Shown piece after piece: positions 27,311 through 35,834 of a stretch of DNA of 64,000 nucleotides (its first letter is position 1; each line of letters opens with the position of its first letter). Below the pieces are notes generated by a model. The model was not told the DNA's origin. It made no database searches and was given only the letters and a program-made list of their open reading frames with translations. Source of the stretch: an uncultured Clostridia bacterium. GTDB taxonomy: Bacteria; Bacillota; Clostridia; Christensenellales; Aristaeellaceae. The translations under genes and the position numbers were made by a program. The stretch lies in contig CAKTZR010000018.1 of assembly GCA_934636105.1 (NCBI GenBank), positions 4,897 to 68,896 of the forward strand, written 5' to 3'.

Positions 27311-28282
27311 ATGATGAAGAAGATTTGTGCGGCGGTCTGCGCGGCGGCCATGCTGCTGACCGGCGCGGCGCTGGCGGAAACCGACGTGCGCGTGACGGCG
27401 CTCAAGGGCCCGACGGCGATGGGCATGGTGGAGCTGATGAACGAGGCCGAGAGCGGCGCGGTGAACGGCAACGCCTATGATTTCACCATCGCATCCGCGG
27501 TGGACGAGGTTTCCCCGAAGCTGGTCAAGGGCGAGACGGATATTGCCGCCGTGCCTGCGAATCTGGCTGCCGTGCTCTATAACAACACCGAGGGACAGGT
27601 TGAGGTGCTGGCCGTCAACACGCTGGGCGTGCTCTACATTGTGGAGAGCGGCGACAGCGTAAACAGCGTGGAGGACCTGCGCGGCAAGACGATCTACGCC
27701 AGCGGCAAAGGCGCGACCCCGGAATATGCGCTGAACTACATCCTCATGCAGAACGGCATTGATCCGGAGAAGGACGTGACCATCGAGTGGAAGAGCGAGC
27801 ACGCCGAGTGCCTGGCTTCCCTGATGGCCGAGGACAACGCTATCGCGATGCTGCCGCAGCCGTTTGTGACCACCGCGCAGACCAAGAGCGATAAGATTCA
27901 GGTTCGCCTTGATCTGACCGCAGAGTGGGATGCGATTCAGAAGGACAGCGACGCGCCGTCCCAGCTGATTACCGGCGTGGTGGTTGCGCGCAGGGCGTTT
28001 GTCGAGGAGAATCCGGAAGCCGTCGCCGCATTCATGGACAGCTATGCCGCGTCCGTGGAATTTGTGAACGCGAACATCGACGAGGCCGCCGAGCTGGTCG
28101 GCAAGTATGAGATCGTGCCCGCCGCCGTCGCGCAGAAGGCGATTCCGGCCTGCAACATTACCTTCATCGCGGGCGACGAGATGAAGCAGGCGCTTTCCGG
28201 CTACCTGAACGTGCTGTTTGAGCAGAACCCGAAGGCCGTCGGCGGCGCGCTGCCGGGCGACGACTTCTACTACGCGAAATAA
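27311..28282 (+). CDS. TauA/SsuA/NMT1-type ABC transporter substrate-binding protein
   Basis: 323 residues with a signal peptide (MKKICAAVCAAAMLLTGAALA) and the features of the NMT1/TauA group: ALKGPTAMGMVELM, then a stretch beginning VKGETDIAAVPANLAAVLY, then LRGKTIYASGKGATPEYALNYI. The family carries sulfonates, nitrate, pyrimidine precursors and other small anions; the ligand here cannot be told. I use the ATG at 27311, which leaves eight bases after AAAGGA; the in-frame ATG at 27302 overlaps the site. A hairpin (CGATCTAAAAGATCG, about 27257-27271) lies in the gap after the Crp/Fnr gene and has no T run. Stop and next start overlap (TAATG). Confidence 0.88.
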   Translation: MMKKICAAVCAAAMLLTGAALAETDVRVTALKGPTAMGMVELMNEAESGAVNGNAYDFTIASAVDEVSPKLVKGETDIAAVPANLAAVLYNNTEGQVEVLAVNTLGVLYIVESGDSVNSVEDLRGKTIYASGKGATPEYALNYILMQNGIDPEKDVTIEWKSEHAECLASLMAEDNAIAMLPQPFVTTAQTKSDKIQVRLDLTAEWDAIQKDSDAPSQLITGVVVARRAFVEENPEAVAAFMDSYAASVEFVNANIDEAAELVGKYEIVPAAVAQKAIPACNITFIAGDEMKQALSGYLNVLFEQNPKAVGGALPGDDFYYAK

Positions 28283-29028
28283 TGGAAAAGCGAAATCTTT
28301 CGCTGTGGGCCGTGCTGTTCTGGCTGCTGGTTTGGCAGGCGGGCAGCATGGCCCTTCACAGTGATATCCTGCTGGTGTCGCCGCTGCATGTGCTTGCGAC
28401 GCTCTTTGAGCTGCTGCCGACGGCGCGCTTCTGGTCGTCGCTGATGGGGTCGATGGTGCGCATCCTCGGCGGTTTTCTGCTGGCAGCGGCGCTGGGCACG
28501 CTTTTCGCGGCGCTGGCCGCACGGTTCAAGCGTGTGGAGGAGCTGCTCGCGCCGCTTGTGCTGGCGATGAAAACCGTTCCGGTTGCGTCGTTCATCATCC
28601 TGGCGCTGATCTGGTTCGGCTCGCGCAACCTGTCCGTGTTCATCGCGCTGGTGATGGTGCTCCCGGTGATGTATACCAACGTGCTCTCCGGCATCCGCGC
28701 GCGGGACGAGAGCCTGCTGGAAATGGCGCGGGTGTTCAAAATCCCGACGCTTCGGCGCATCCGTTGCATCGATCTGCCGCAGGTCATGCCGTATTTCCGC
28801 GCAGGCTGCACGCTGGGACTCGGGCTATGCTGGAAGGCGGGCGTGGCGGCGGAGGTCATCGGCATGCCCGTGCCCTCCATCGGCGAGCGCTTGCAGCAGG
28901 CGAAGGTCTACCTCGACACGCCGGAGCTGTTCGCGTGGACGCTGGTGATCGTGCTGATGAGCGTTGGTTTTGAAAAGCTGTTCATGGCGGCGCTCGGCGC
29001 GCTGGAAAGGAGGCTGACGCGGCTGTGA
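28282..29028 (+). CDS. TauC/SsuC-type ABC transporter permease
   Basis: 248 residues with about six membrane segments. The permease loop containing ALEMAR-like text (RDESLLEMARVFKIPTLRRIRCIDLPQVMPYF) is the EAA motif contacting the ATPase. It starts within the stop codon of the binding-protein gene and overlaps the ATPase gene by four bases, so the three proteins form one importer. Confidence 0.9.
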   Translation: MEKRNLSLWAVLFWLLVWQAGSMALHSDILLVSPLHVLATLFELLPTARFWSSLMGSMVRILGGFLLAAALGTLFAALAARFKRVEELLAPLVLAMKTVPVASFIILALIWFGSRNLSVFIALVMVLPVMYTNVLSGIRARDESLLEMARVFKIPTLRRIRCIDLPQVMPYFRAGCTLGLGLCWKAGVAAEVIGMPVPSIGERLQQAKVYLDTPELFAWTLVIVLMSVGFEKLFMAALGALERRLTRL

Positions 29029-29606
29029 TTGCGATTCATAAGCTGTGCAAGGCCTTCGACGGCAAGCGTGTTTTGCGCGATTTTTCCTGCGAGCTGGAGG
29101 ATGGTCGCATGACCGCGCTGATGGCGCCCTCCGGCGCGGGCAAAACGACGCTGCTTCGCATCCTGATGGGGTTGGAAAAAGCGGACAGCGGCGAAATTGC
29201 CGGGCTTTCTGGCAGGCGGCTTGCGGCGGTTTTCCAGGAAGACCGCCTGCTGGATTTCATGAATCCGGTCGAAAATATCCGTCTGACCGCGCCGAAGCTG
29301 GATCGCGCCGTGATCCTGCGGGAGATGGCCGCGATGGGGCTGACCGATTGCGCCGATCAGCCTGCGCGGGAGCTTTCCGGAGGCATGCGGCGGCGTGTGG
29401 CGATTCTGCGGGCACTGCTGTGCGACGCAGACATGATTGTGCTGGATGAGCCGTTCAAGGGGCTGGATGAAGCGACGAAAGCGCGTGTGATGGCCGAAAC
29501 GAAGCGGCTCTGCCGGGGCAAAACCGTGCTGATAGTGACGCACGAAGCGGACGAGGCGGAAAGCATGGGCGCAAAGATCATCGGACTGCTTGACAGCGAA
29601 AGCTAA
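29025..29606 (+). CDS. TauB/SsuB-type ABC transporter ATP-binding protein
   Basis: 193 residues, starting with GTG inside the permease stop codon (GTGA). Walker A APSGAGKTT, signature LSGGMRRRVAILRAL, Walker B MIVLDEPFKGLD and the switch histidine in VTHEADEAE are intact. It is shorter than the usual 240-260 residues; the loop between Walker A and the signature is compact and the C-terminal tail is missing. All catalytic motifs remain, so it should work. Confidence 0.9.
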   Translation: MIAIHKLCKAFDGKRVLRDFSCELEDGRMTALMAPSGAGKTTLLRILMGLEKADSGEIAGLSGRRLAAVFQEDRLLDFMNPVENIRLTAPKLDRAVILREMAAMGLTDCADQPARELSGGMRRRVAILRALLCDADMIVLDEPFKGLDEATKARVMAETKRLCRGKTVLIVTHEADEAESMGAKIIGLLDSES

Positions 29607-29618
29607 AAATGTTATGCT
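29590..29618 (+). promoter_or_regulatory. Promoter within the end of the TauB-type gene
   Basis: TTGACA (29590-29595), 17 bp, TATGCT (29613-29618). It would drive the small acidic protein gene independently of the importer. Confidence 0.65.
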
Positions 29619-29654
29619 ATGCCTTACAAAACCAAGCAGAAAGAGGTGCGTCCC

Positions 29655-29960
29655 ATGGAGGATATGAATATGGAAATCACGACGAGCGAGCATCGCGCCA
29701 TCGTCTTTAAGATGAACCGCAAGCAGGCCGCTGCCGTCGCGCGTTATCTCAAGGAGCATTCCGCGTCGCCGGAGACGATTTTCGCCGTGGATGTGGATAC
29801 GATGGAGCTGATCGTGCAGGCCAAGAATGCCGGCGAGGAGGATATCATCGTGCTCGACGGCGAGGAGGACGTGTTCGACGTGGAGGAAGAAGTCGTCGAG
29901 GAGAACGAGGAAGTCTGGGAAGCCATCGACGAAGCGCTCAGCAGCGACGAAGAAGAATAA
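29655..29960 (+). CDS. Small acidic protein of unknown function
   Basis: 101 residues. The N-terminal two thirds look folded (MNRKQAAAVARYLKEH and a beta-strand segment ETIFAVDVDTMELIVQAK), and the C terminus is very acidic (about 20 Asp or Glu in the last 35 residues). I do not recognise the family. The start at 29655 is set by GAGGTG six bases upstream; an earlier in-frame ATG at 29619 has no site. It has its own promoter and a strong terminator, so it is a single-gene unit. The acidic tail could bind a basic partner, but nothing in the context says which. Confidence 0.75.
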   Translation: MEDMNMEITTSEHRAIVFKMNRKQAAAVARYLKEHSASPETIFAVDVDTMELIVQAKNAGEEDIIVLDGEEDVFDVEEEVVEENEEVWEAIDEALSSDEEE

Positions 29961-29979
29961 TTGAAAGCCCAAAGACAGA

Positions 29980-30006
29980 CGGACGCGCGCTGCGCGTCCG
30001 TTTTTG
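29980..30006 (+). terminator. Rho-independent terminator of the small acidic protein gene
   Basis: CGGACGCGC (29980-29988) pairs with GCGCGTCCG (29992-30000), followed by TTTTT. The stem resembles the GGACGCGC repeat family found at 35.6 and 60.5 kb. Confidence 0.9.
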
Positions 30007-30095
30007 CATATCAAAAAGCGCGAAGAATCCCTTCCGGCGCGGTATAGCTGACGGCCATTTTGGCCAAAGTAAGCCACGCAAGGAGGTTGATCCCA

Positions 30096-31577
30096 GTGAA
30101 AAAGTGGTGTATGATGATTTTGGCCGCGCTTTGCCTGATGATTCCGGTCGTCGGTTCGGCGCAGGGCCTGCCTGATTTTTTGCAGGCGGTGCAGAGCGGC
30201 TTGAGCGAAGGACTTGCCTCAGGTTCGGCGGCGATGGAGAAGGATTTGGCGCTTTCCGTGACGCTGTCGGACAGCCGCGTGGAGGAGGGCAGAGACGTGA
30301 CCCTCGTCATCCGCGCGGAGAACCCGCGCCCGACGGAGACGAACGTTTCTTTGACGCTGAACCTGCCGGAACGGCTGGCGGCGCAGGCCGGGGAGGAGAC
30401 GGCATGGGAAGCGGCGCTTCCGGCGGCTGAAATGGATGAAACAGGCGCGTTTGTGCCGTCCGTGACAACATTCACGCGCACGCTGACGCTGATGCCCGGC
30501 GGGGAGAGCGAGCAGGGCGTGGTGACGGCGGAAATGAAAGTCGGTTCGCGCTTCTATCGCGAGAGTCTGCCGATTGCGCTCTGCGTGGCGGATGTTTCGG
30601 CCAAAGCGAGCGTGAAAGGCGCAGAGGATGGCCGCCTGACGGTTGGCGAGACGCTGACCTATGTGGTGGAGATTGCCAATGCGGGCACGGCGGAAAAGAC
30701 GGTGCCGGTCGAACTGATTCTGCCCGCGGATGTGACGCTTGAGGGCGATCTGCCGGAAGGATTTGCGCTCAATCAGCGCCAGATTCGCGGCGAAGTGAAT
30801 GCGGCGGCCGCGACGGAGAACGGCGCGTCCGTAGCGACGCTCACGTTCCCGATGCGCATTGACGAAAATGCGCTGGCGGAGGATGAAGACGCGATGCGCC
30901 TGCTGACGGGCGCGCTTCGGGTGGATGGCAGGCGCGTCGCCCTGCCGCGCGTGCAGCTCTGCGGCGCGAAGATCAGTGCGAAGCTGCTGCCGCAGGCGGA
31001 CAGTCTGAAAGCAGGCGAGGAGATGGCGCTGCGCGTGGTGCTGGTCAACAGCGGATTGGCGGCGGCGGACGTGCAGGTTTCCTGCGTGCTGCCGGAGGGG
31101 CTTTCCCTTGTGAAAGCCGAGCCGGAGGAAGCGACGGCAGATGAAGCGGCCAAGGCGCTACCGCCGGATGACCATGACGACACGCATGCGGATGCGGAAG
31201 CCGTACTGGCGGATGAAGCCGCTTTGGCCGAACCGGAGATTCGACAGGAGAACGGCGCGATTGTTTTTGCCATGCACATGGACGCAGCGGGGGAAGAAGC
31301 GAACACGCGCGTGGTGACGCTGCATGTGCGCGCGGACGAACCGCAGGAGAGCATCAAAGAGCGCCTCCTGGGTGCGGCGCTGGCCTGGCAGATTGATTCT
31401 GGCGAAACGCAGCTGGGCGAAGCGGCCTGCGTGCGCGTGTATCGGCCGATGATGCTTGGGCTGACGAAGGACGAGTGGATGGGTATTTTCTGGGCAGGGC
31501 TGCTGCTGGTAGTGACGGTCAGCTGTCTGTTCGCAGCGTTCAATTCGGACAATAAGCGGGAAAGATATTGCGAATAA
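30096..31577 (+). CDS. Membrane-anchored cell-surface protein with DUF11-like repeats
   Basis: 493 residues. A signal peptide (residues 1-23, VKKWCMMILAALCLMIP...) and a C-terminal transmembrane helix (about 462-483, followed by NKRERYC) place the body outside the cell. Three beta-sandwich units resemble the DUF11/CARDB type (for example LTVGETLTYVVEIANAGTAEKTVPVEL and LKAGEEMALRVVLVNSGLAAADVQVS). Between the last two is an Asp/Glu/Ala-rich linker with DDHDDTHAD. The GTG start at 30096 is chosen because AAGGAGG stands nine bases upstream. Function is unknown; adhesion or cell-wall structure is possible. No sortase motif is seen. Confidence 0.8.
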   Translation: MKKWCMMILAALCLMIPVVGSAQGLPDFLQAVQSGLSEGLASGSAAMEKDLALSVTLSDSRVEEGRDVTLVIRAENPRPTETNVSLTLNLPERLAAQAGEETAWEAALPAAEMDETGAFVPSVTTFTRTLTLMPGGESEQGVVTAEMKVGSRFYRESLPIALCVADVSAKASVKGAEDGRLTVGETLTYVVEIANAGTAEKTVPVELILPADVTLEGDLPEGFALNQRQIRGEVNAAAATENGASVATLTFPMRIDENALAEDEDAMRLLTGALRVDGRRVALPRVQLCGAKISAKLLPQADSLKAGEEMALRVVLVNSGLAAADVQVSCVLPEGLSLVKAEPEEATADEAAKALPPDDHDDTHADAEAVLADEAALAEPEIRQENGAIVFAMHMDAAGEEANTRVVTLHVRADEPQESIKERLLGAALAWQIDSGETQLGEAACVRVYRPMMLGLTKDEWMGIFWAGLLLVVTVSCLFAAFNSDNKRERYCE

Positions 31578-31669
31578 AGCGGCCTGAGGCCGCCTGCACC
31601 TCCGCCAAAGGCTGCAAAATCTCAAAGCTTTGCACACGCGGATGATTTTTGAATAGTTTCTATGCGTCA

Positions 31670-31707
31670 AAAAAGCGGACGGTCGATGGCTCGGCTGTCC
31701 GCTTTTT
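31670..31707. terminator. Bidirectional terminator between the surface protein gene and pepF
   Basis: AAAAAGCGGAC (31670-31680) pairs with GTCCGCTTTTT (31697-31707), giving a T run on both strands. Confidence 0.88.
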
Positions 31708-31740
31708 CTATGGCTCGAATGATGGGGATACAAGATTAGA

Positions 31741-33510
31741 TTACTTCGCGGCGGTTTCCTGATTGGCCAGATCGACGAAGCGGCGCACCTGCACCAGCAC
31801 GCTCTCCACAGCGCTGCGCCAGAAATCCGGCGTGGTCACATCAATGCCGACGCTGGCGGTGACATTGGCGATGGTATCGCTGCCGAAGCGGGAGAGCAGA
31901 TCGCAATAGACCGGCACAAACGCTTCGCCCTCCTGCTCATAGCGCGCATACAGGCCGCGCGCGAACAGGCCGCCAAAGGCATACGGGAAGTTGTAGAAGT
32001 GGACGCCGGTGGAGTAGTAATGGCTCTTGCACGCCCACATATACGGGTGGCGGAACTCGGGATCAAGGCCGTCGCCGTAGCTCTGATCCTGCGCCCAGAG
32101 CATGGTTTCCTTCAATTCATCCACGTCGAGCGCATGGTCGGCCTGCGCGGCGACAACCTTCTGCTCGAACAGGAAGCGGGAATAGATGTCCACCATCGTC
32201 TGCGTCTGCTCGGTCAGGCAGGAATCCAGCAGCGTCAGCTCTTCCTCCGGCGTCGCGGTCTTGAGCAGCTGGGAGATGAGCAGCGTCTCGTTGAAGGTGG
32301 AAGCGGTTTCCGCCAGCGGCATCGGCGTTTCGGTCATCATCAGCGGCTTATGGCGCAGCATGCGGTTGTTGAACGCGTGGCCCAGCTCGTGCGCCAGCGT
32401 GCTGACGTCGGAGGCGCTGCCCGCAAAGTTGGTCATCACGCGGCTGATGTTCTTGGCGTAATAGCCGGAACAGAATGCGCCGCCGCTCTTGCCCTCGCGC
32501 GGGTACATGTCGATCCAGCCCTCGTCGAACGCGGTGCGCATCATCTCGCCCATCTCCGGGCAGAATTTGCCGAACAGGTCGAGCAGCAGCGCACGCGCTT
32601 CCTCAACGGTATAGGTGCGGGTGCTTTGACCGACGGGCGCGAACAGATCGTAGAACGGCAGACCGTTTTCATGACCGAGCAGGCGTCCCTTCGCCTTGAA
32701 ATACTCGCGCAGTTCCGGCAAGGCTTCGCGAATCGCCGTCCACATGGCTTCAAGCGTCTTTTCATCCATGCGGGAATGAGCAAGCGCCATATCCAGCACG
32801 CCCTTGTAGCCCTTGAGCGCCGCCATGGTTTCGCCCTCGGCCTTGAGGTTGTTCAGGCAGAAGCTCATCGGCAGTTCGATCTTCTTGTAGGAAGCCAGCT
32901 CGGCTTCGTAGGCGCGGCGGCGCGTATCGGCATCGCCGTCGTAAGCCAGCGCACGGACGGCGGACAGCGGAATCTGCTTGCCGTCGTAATCGACCAGCAG
33001 GGTCGCATCCAGCTTATCGCGCAGCTGGGAGAAGGCTTCGCCGCCGGAGAGCTGCATCTTCAAGACCGGCTTTTCCAGCGCCTCCGGAAGCTGATGCTTG
33101 GCATCCTCCGCCGCTTCGCGCAGGGCAAAAGCACGCGCCTTCAATTCGTCGTCGGCGTCGATGATCGCGTCGAGGTTCTCAAGAGAAACCAGATAGCGGG
33201 AAAAGGCGTTGGATGCCAGCGAAGAACCCATGACAGCACGCATCAGCGGCGCCATCGCGGCGTTGGCAGCCTTGTTGTTCGCGTCCACGGCGAGCGTCAG
33301 CCCAATCATCAGGCTCAGACGCTCGAAAAGGTTGGACAGCGCTTCCTCCTGATGAACCAGCGAAACGAGCTTCTTGACCTCGTCCTCAGCGGGCGCGGCG
33401 ATAGCGGCGGTGAAGGCGTCGATCTCCTTCGGCAGACGAGCGAGGTCATCCTTGAACTCCGGGTCGTCAAAATCCTTGTAAAAAACGGTCAAATCCCAAT
33501 TCGTTTTCAT
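31741..33510 (-). CDS. pepF: Oligoendopeptidase F, peptidase family M3
   Basis: 589 residues, normal length. The zinc motif HELGH (374-378, in STLAHELGHAFNN) and downstream ETASTFNET (third ligand) define family M3. It cuts oligopeptides of roughly 7-17 residues in the cytoplasm and so fits with the Opp importer and the C69 and PepV dipeptidases in this window. ATG at 33510 follows GGAGG by six bases. A promoter lies upstream (TTGTTC, 17 bp, TATAAT on the minus strand, 33567-33595). Confidence 0.95.
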   Translation of the reverse strand: MKTNWDLTVFYKDFDDPEFKDDLARLPKEIDAFTAAIAAPAEDEVKKLVSLVHQEEALSNLFERLSLMIGLTLAVDANNKAANAAMAPLMRAVMGSSLASNAFSRYLVSLENLDAIIDADDELKARAFALREAAEDAKHQLPEALEKPVLKMQLSGGEAFSQLRDKLDATLLVDYDGKQIPLSAVRALAYDGDADTRRRAYEAELASYKKIELPMSFCLNNLKAEGETMAALKGYKGVLDMALAHSRMDEKTLEAMWTAIREALPELREYFKAKGRLLGHENGLPFYDLFAPVGQSTRTYTVEEARALLLDLFGKFCPEMGEMMRTAFDEGWIDMYPREGKSGGAFCSGYYAKNISRVMTNFAGSASDVSTLAHELGHAFNNRMLRHKPLMMTETPMPLAETASTFNETLLISQLLKTATPEEELTLLDSCLTEQTQTMVDIYSRFLFEQKVVAAQADHALDVDELKETMLWAQDQSYGDGLDPEFRHPYMWACKSHYYSTGVHFYNFPYAFGGLFARGLYARYEQEGEAFVPVYCDLLSRFGSDTIANVTASVGIDVTTPDFWRSAVESVLVQVRRFVDLANQETAAK

Positions 33511-33566
33511 GGTGTTCCTCCGTCATGTTTTCGGGCTTCGTCGCCCGCTTTTCGGTTCTTGCTTTC

Positions 33567-33676
33567 ATTATAAACGGTTTAAAGCCGAAGAACAAGAAAG
33601 AAAACACAAAAACTGCACAAAAATCAAGCAGAATGGCAAAATTCCTCTTTTAAAATCGTGTATCCTGCATTATAAT
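33567..33676. promoter_or_regulatory. Divergent promoters for pepF and phosphoglucomutase
   Basis: Minus strand: TTGTTC (33590-33595), 17 bp, TATAAT (33567-33572). Plus strand: TATAAT at 33671-33676 with a poor -35 (TTTTAA near 33648). A short stem (CCCC...GGGG, about 33697-33713) lies in the phosphoglucomutase leader. Confidence 0.6.
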
Positions 33677-33748
33677 TGAGACGAAGGCTTTTGATCCCCA
33701 CCAGTGCGGGGAAAAAGGGCATTACAGACGAGACGGAGGATGAAAACC

Positions 33749-35473
33749 ATGACGTATCGTGAAGCATACGAAACCTGGCTCAAGGAATTTGCAGACGACC
33801 AGGCGACCGTTGATGAACTCAAGGCCATCGCGGGCGATGAAAAGGAAATTGAGGATCGTTTCTATACCGAGCTGTCCTTTGGCACGGCGGGCATGCGCGG
33901 CGTGCTCGGCGCGGGCACGAACCGCATGAACCTGTATAACGTTCGCCGCGCGACCAAGGGCTTTGCCGATTATATCAACAGCCAAAATCCGGAATACCGC
34001 AAGCGCGGCGTGGTCATTGCGTATGACTCCCGCCGGATGAGCCCGGAGTTCGCGAAGGCTTCCGCGCTCGTGCTCTGCCACGAGGGCATTCACGCGTATC
34101 TGTTCGACGAACTGCGTCCGGTGCCGATTCTCTCTTACGCGGTGCGCCATCTGCACGCCATCGCGGGCATTGTCATCACCGCCAGCCACAACCCGCCGCA
34201 GTATAACGGCTACAAGGTCTATTGGGAGGACGGCGCGCAGATGCCGCCGGAATACGCCGATCAGGTGCTCGCGCGCATCCGCGCCAACCGCTACGAGGAC
34301 GCGGTGGAGATGGATGAGGCCGAGGCGAAGGCCAAGGGTCTGCTGCAAATCATCGGCAACAAGGAAGTTGACGACGATTACATCGCGCAGGTCAAGACGC
34401 TCTCCGTGCAGCCCGAACTGATGAAGACCGCGGGCAAAGAGCTCAAGATCGTCTATACGCCGCTCCACGGCTCCGGCAACAAGCCCGTCCGCCGCATCCT
34501 CAAGGAAATCGGCATTGAAAACGTCTACGTCGTCAAGGAGCAGGAACTGCCCGATCCGAACTTCTCCACCGTCAAGGTGCCGAATCCGGAAGACCCGGCG
34601 GCGTTCACGCTGGCCATGAAGCTGGCGGACGAAGTCGGCGCGGACTGCATTTTCGGCACCGATCCGGACTGCGACCGCGTGGGCATTGCCGTCAAGGATG
34701 ACGCGGGCCAGTATTACCTGATGACCGGCAACCAGATCGGCTGCGTGCTGCTGTATTACATCCTCAAGAGCCGCAAGGCGCTGGGCAACCTCCCGGCGGA
34801 TGGCGCGGTGGTCAAGTCCGTCGTCTCCACCGAGCTGGCGCGTAAGATCGCCGAGAGCTTCGGTCTCGTCTGCTTCAATACGCTGACGGGCTTCAAGTGG
34901 ATTGCCGAGAAGATTCAGCAGTTCCAGGATAAGGGCGACCATACCTTTGTCTTCGGCTTTGAGGAGAGCTACGGCTTCCTGTCCTCCACCTTCGTGCGAG
35001 ACAAGGACGGCGTGAACGCGTCGCTGCTGATTGCCGAAGCCGCCGCGTGGGCGAAGACGCAGGGCAAGACGCTCTACGATATCCTCCAGGAAATCTACAA
35101 GACCTACGGCTATTATGTTGAAAAGGTCGTTTCCGTCACCCTGCCGGGCAAGGACGGCGTGGTGAAGATGAAGGAAATCATGAAGAACCTGCGCGAGAAT
35201 CCGCCGAAGAAGCTTGCAGGCAAGAAGGTGCTGGCGGTTCGCGATTATCTGGCCGATACTCGCACCGATTGCGAGGGACATGTGACCGCCGCGGGCCTGC
35301 CCAAGAGCGATGTGCTTTACTTTGAGCTGGTGGATGACGCGTGGGTCTGCATCCGTCCGTCCGGCACCGAGCCGAAGATCAAGCTCTATGTCAACACGAA
35401 CGCCAAGAATCCGGAGGATTCCGCCAAGGAGAACGCCGAGTTGGTTGAAGCGTGCAAGGCACTGATGGCCTGA
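33749..35473 (+). CDS. pgcA: Phospho-sugar mutase (phosphoglucomutase type)
   Basis: 574 residues, the length of the PgcA-type alpha-phosphoglucomutase group in Bacillota. Active serine loop TASHNPPQYNGYK (Ser146), metal loop DPDCDR (305-310), sugar loop GFEESYG and phosphate loop RPSGTEPKIK are all present. It interconverts glucose-6-phosphate and glucose-1-phosphate, the substrate for GlgC later in the window; phosphomannomutase activity is possible. The start at 33749 has GGAGG eight bases upstream; another ATG at 33740 is within the site. A family-1 repeat begins right after the stop codon. Confidence 0.93.
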   Translation: MTYREAYETWLKEFADDQATVDELKAIAGDEKEIEDRFYTELSFGTAGMRGVLGAGTNRMNLYNVRRATKGFADYINSQNPEYRKRGVVIAYDSRRMSPEFAKASALVLCHEGIHAYLFDELRPVPILSYAVRHLHAIAGIVITASHNPPQYNGYKVYWEDGAQMPPEYADQVLARIRANRYEDAVEMDEAEAKAKGLLQIIGNKEVDDDYIAQVKTLSVQPELMKTAGKELKIVYTPLHGSGNKPVRRILKEIGIENVYVVKEQELPDPNFSTVKVPNPEDPAAFTLAMKLADEVGADCIFGTDPDCDRVGIAVKDDAGQYYLMTGNQIGCVLLYYILKSRKALGNLPADGAVVKSVVSTELARKIAESFGLVCFNTLTGFKWIAEKIQQFQDKGDHTFVFGFEESYGFLSSTFVRDKDGVNASLLIAEAAAWAKTQGKTLYDILQEIYKTYGYYVEKVVSVTLPGKDGVVKMKEIMKNLRENPPKKLAGKKVLAVRDYLADTRTDCEGHVTAAGLPKSDVLYFELVDDAWVCIRPSGTEPKIKLYVNTNAKNPEDSAKENAELVEACKALMA

Positions 35474-35680
35474 CGCCTTCCGTCAGCTTCGCTGTGCCAA
35501 CCTTCGGCATCTCATCTGTTTGTTTCCGCCACCGGCGGCAACAGATTCGATGTCCCTCAAAGAGGGAGGCTTAGGTGCGAAAAAAGATTCCTTTTGTTGT
35601 GAAAAGTAAAATCGGACGCGCAATGCGCGCCCCTGCATGGCCGATTCGGCGTGTGGGGACGGGCGGTGCGCGTCCGGTTT
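35474..35680. repeat. Family-1 repeat followed by a GGACGCGC-type repeat
   Basis: 35474-35573: long family-1 unit (CCTTCCGTCAGCTTCGCTG ... CCCTCAAAGAGGGAGGC) that begins directly after the pgcA stop codon. 35613-35678: imperfect inverted repeat starting GGACGCGCAATGCGCGCCCC and ending GCGCGTCC. No gene is seen in 35474-35834; the rest holds the permease promoter. Confidence 0.75.
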
Positions 35681-35751
35681 TTCATTTTGGACAGATAAGC
35701 GCAAAACCCGAACGTTCAACAAAAGAACCTTGATGAAAATTCGGAAAAAGA

Positions 35752-35781
35752 TTGAAAATGCCCACTCAAGTGTGCTAAAAT
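35752..35781 (+). promoter_or_regulatory. Promoter of the NCS2 permease gene
   Basis: TTGAAA (35752-35757), 18 bp, TAAAAT (35776-35781). I looked for a purine riboswitch in the leader and did not see its conserved loops. Confidence 0.6.
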
Positions 35782-35834
35782 ACAGTCTCTCCCGGAAGCA
35801 AGCGTGGGGGAACGAAAGAAGAAAAGAGAAGGGA

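Noticed and set aside
35750..35834. Purine riboswitch ahead of the NCS2 permease gene
   Set aside because: The leader lacks the conserved loop sequences of the purine aptamer, so I list only a promoter.
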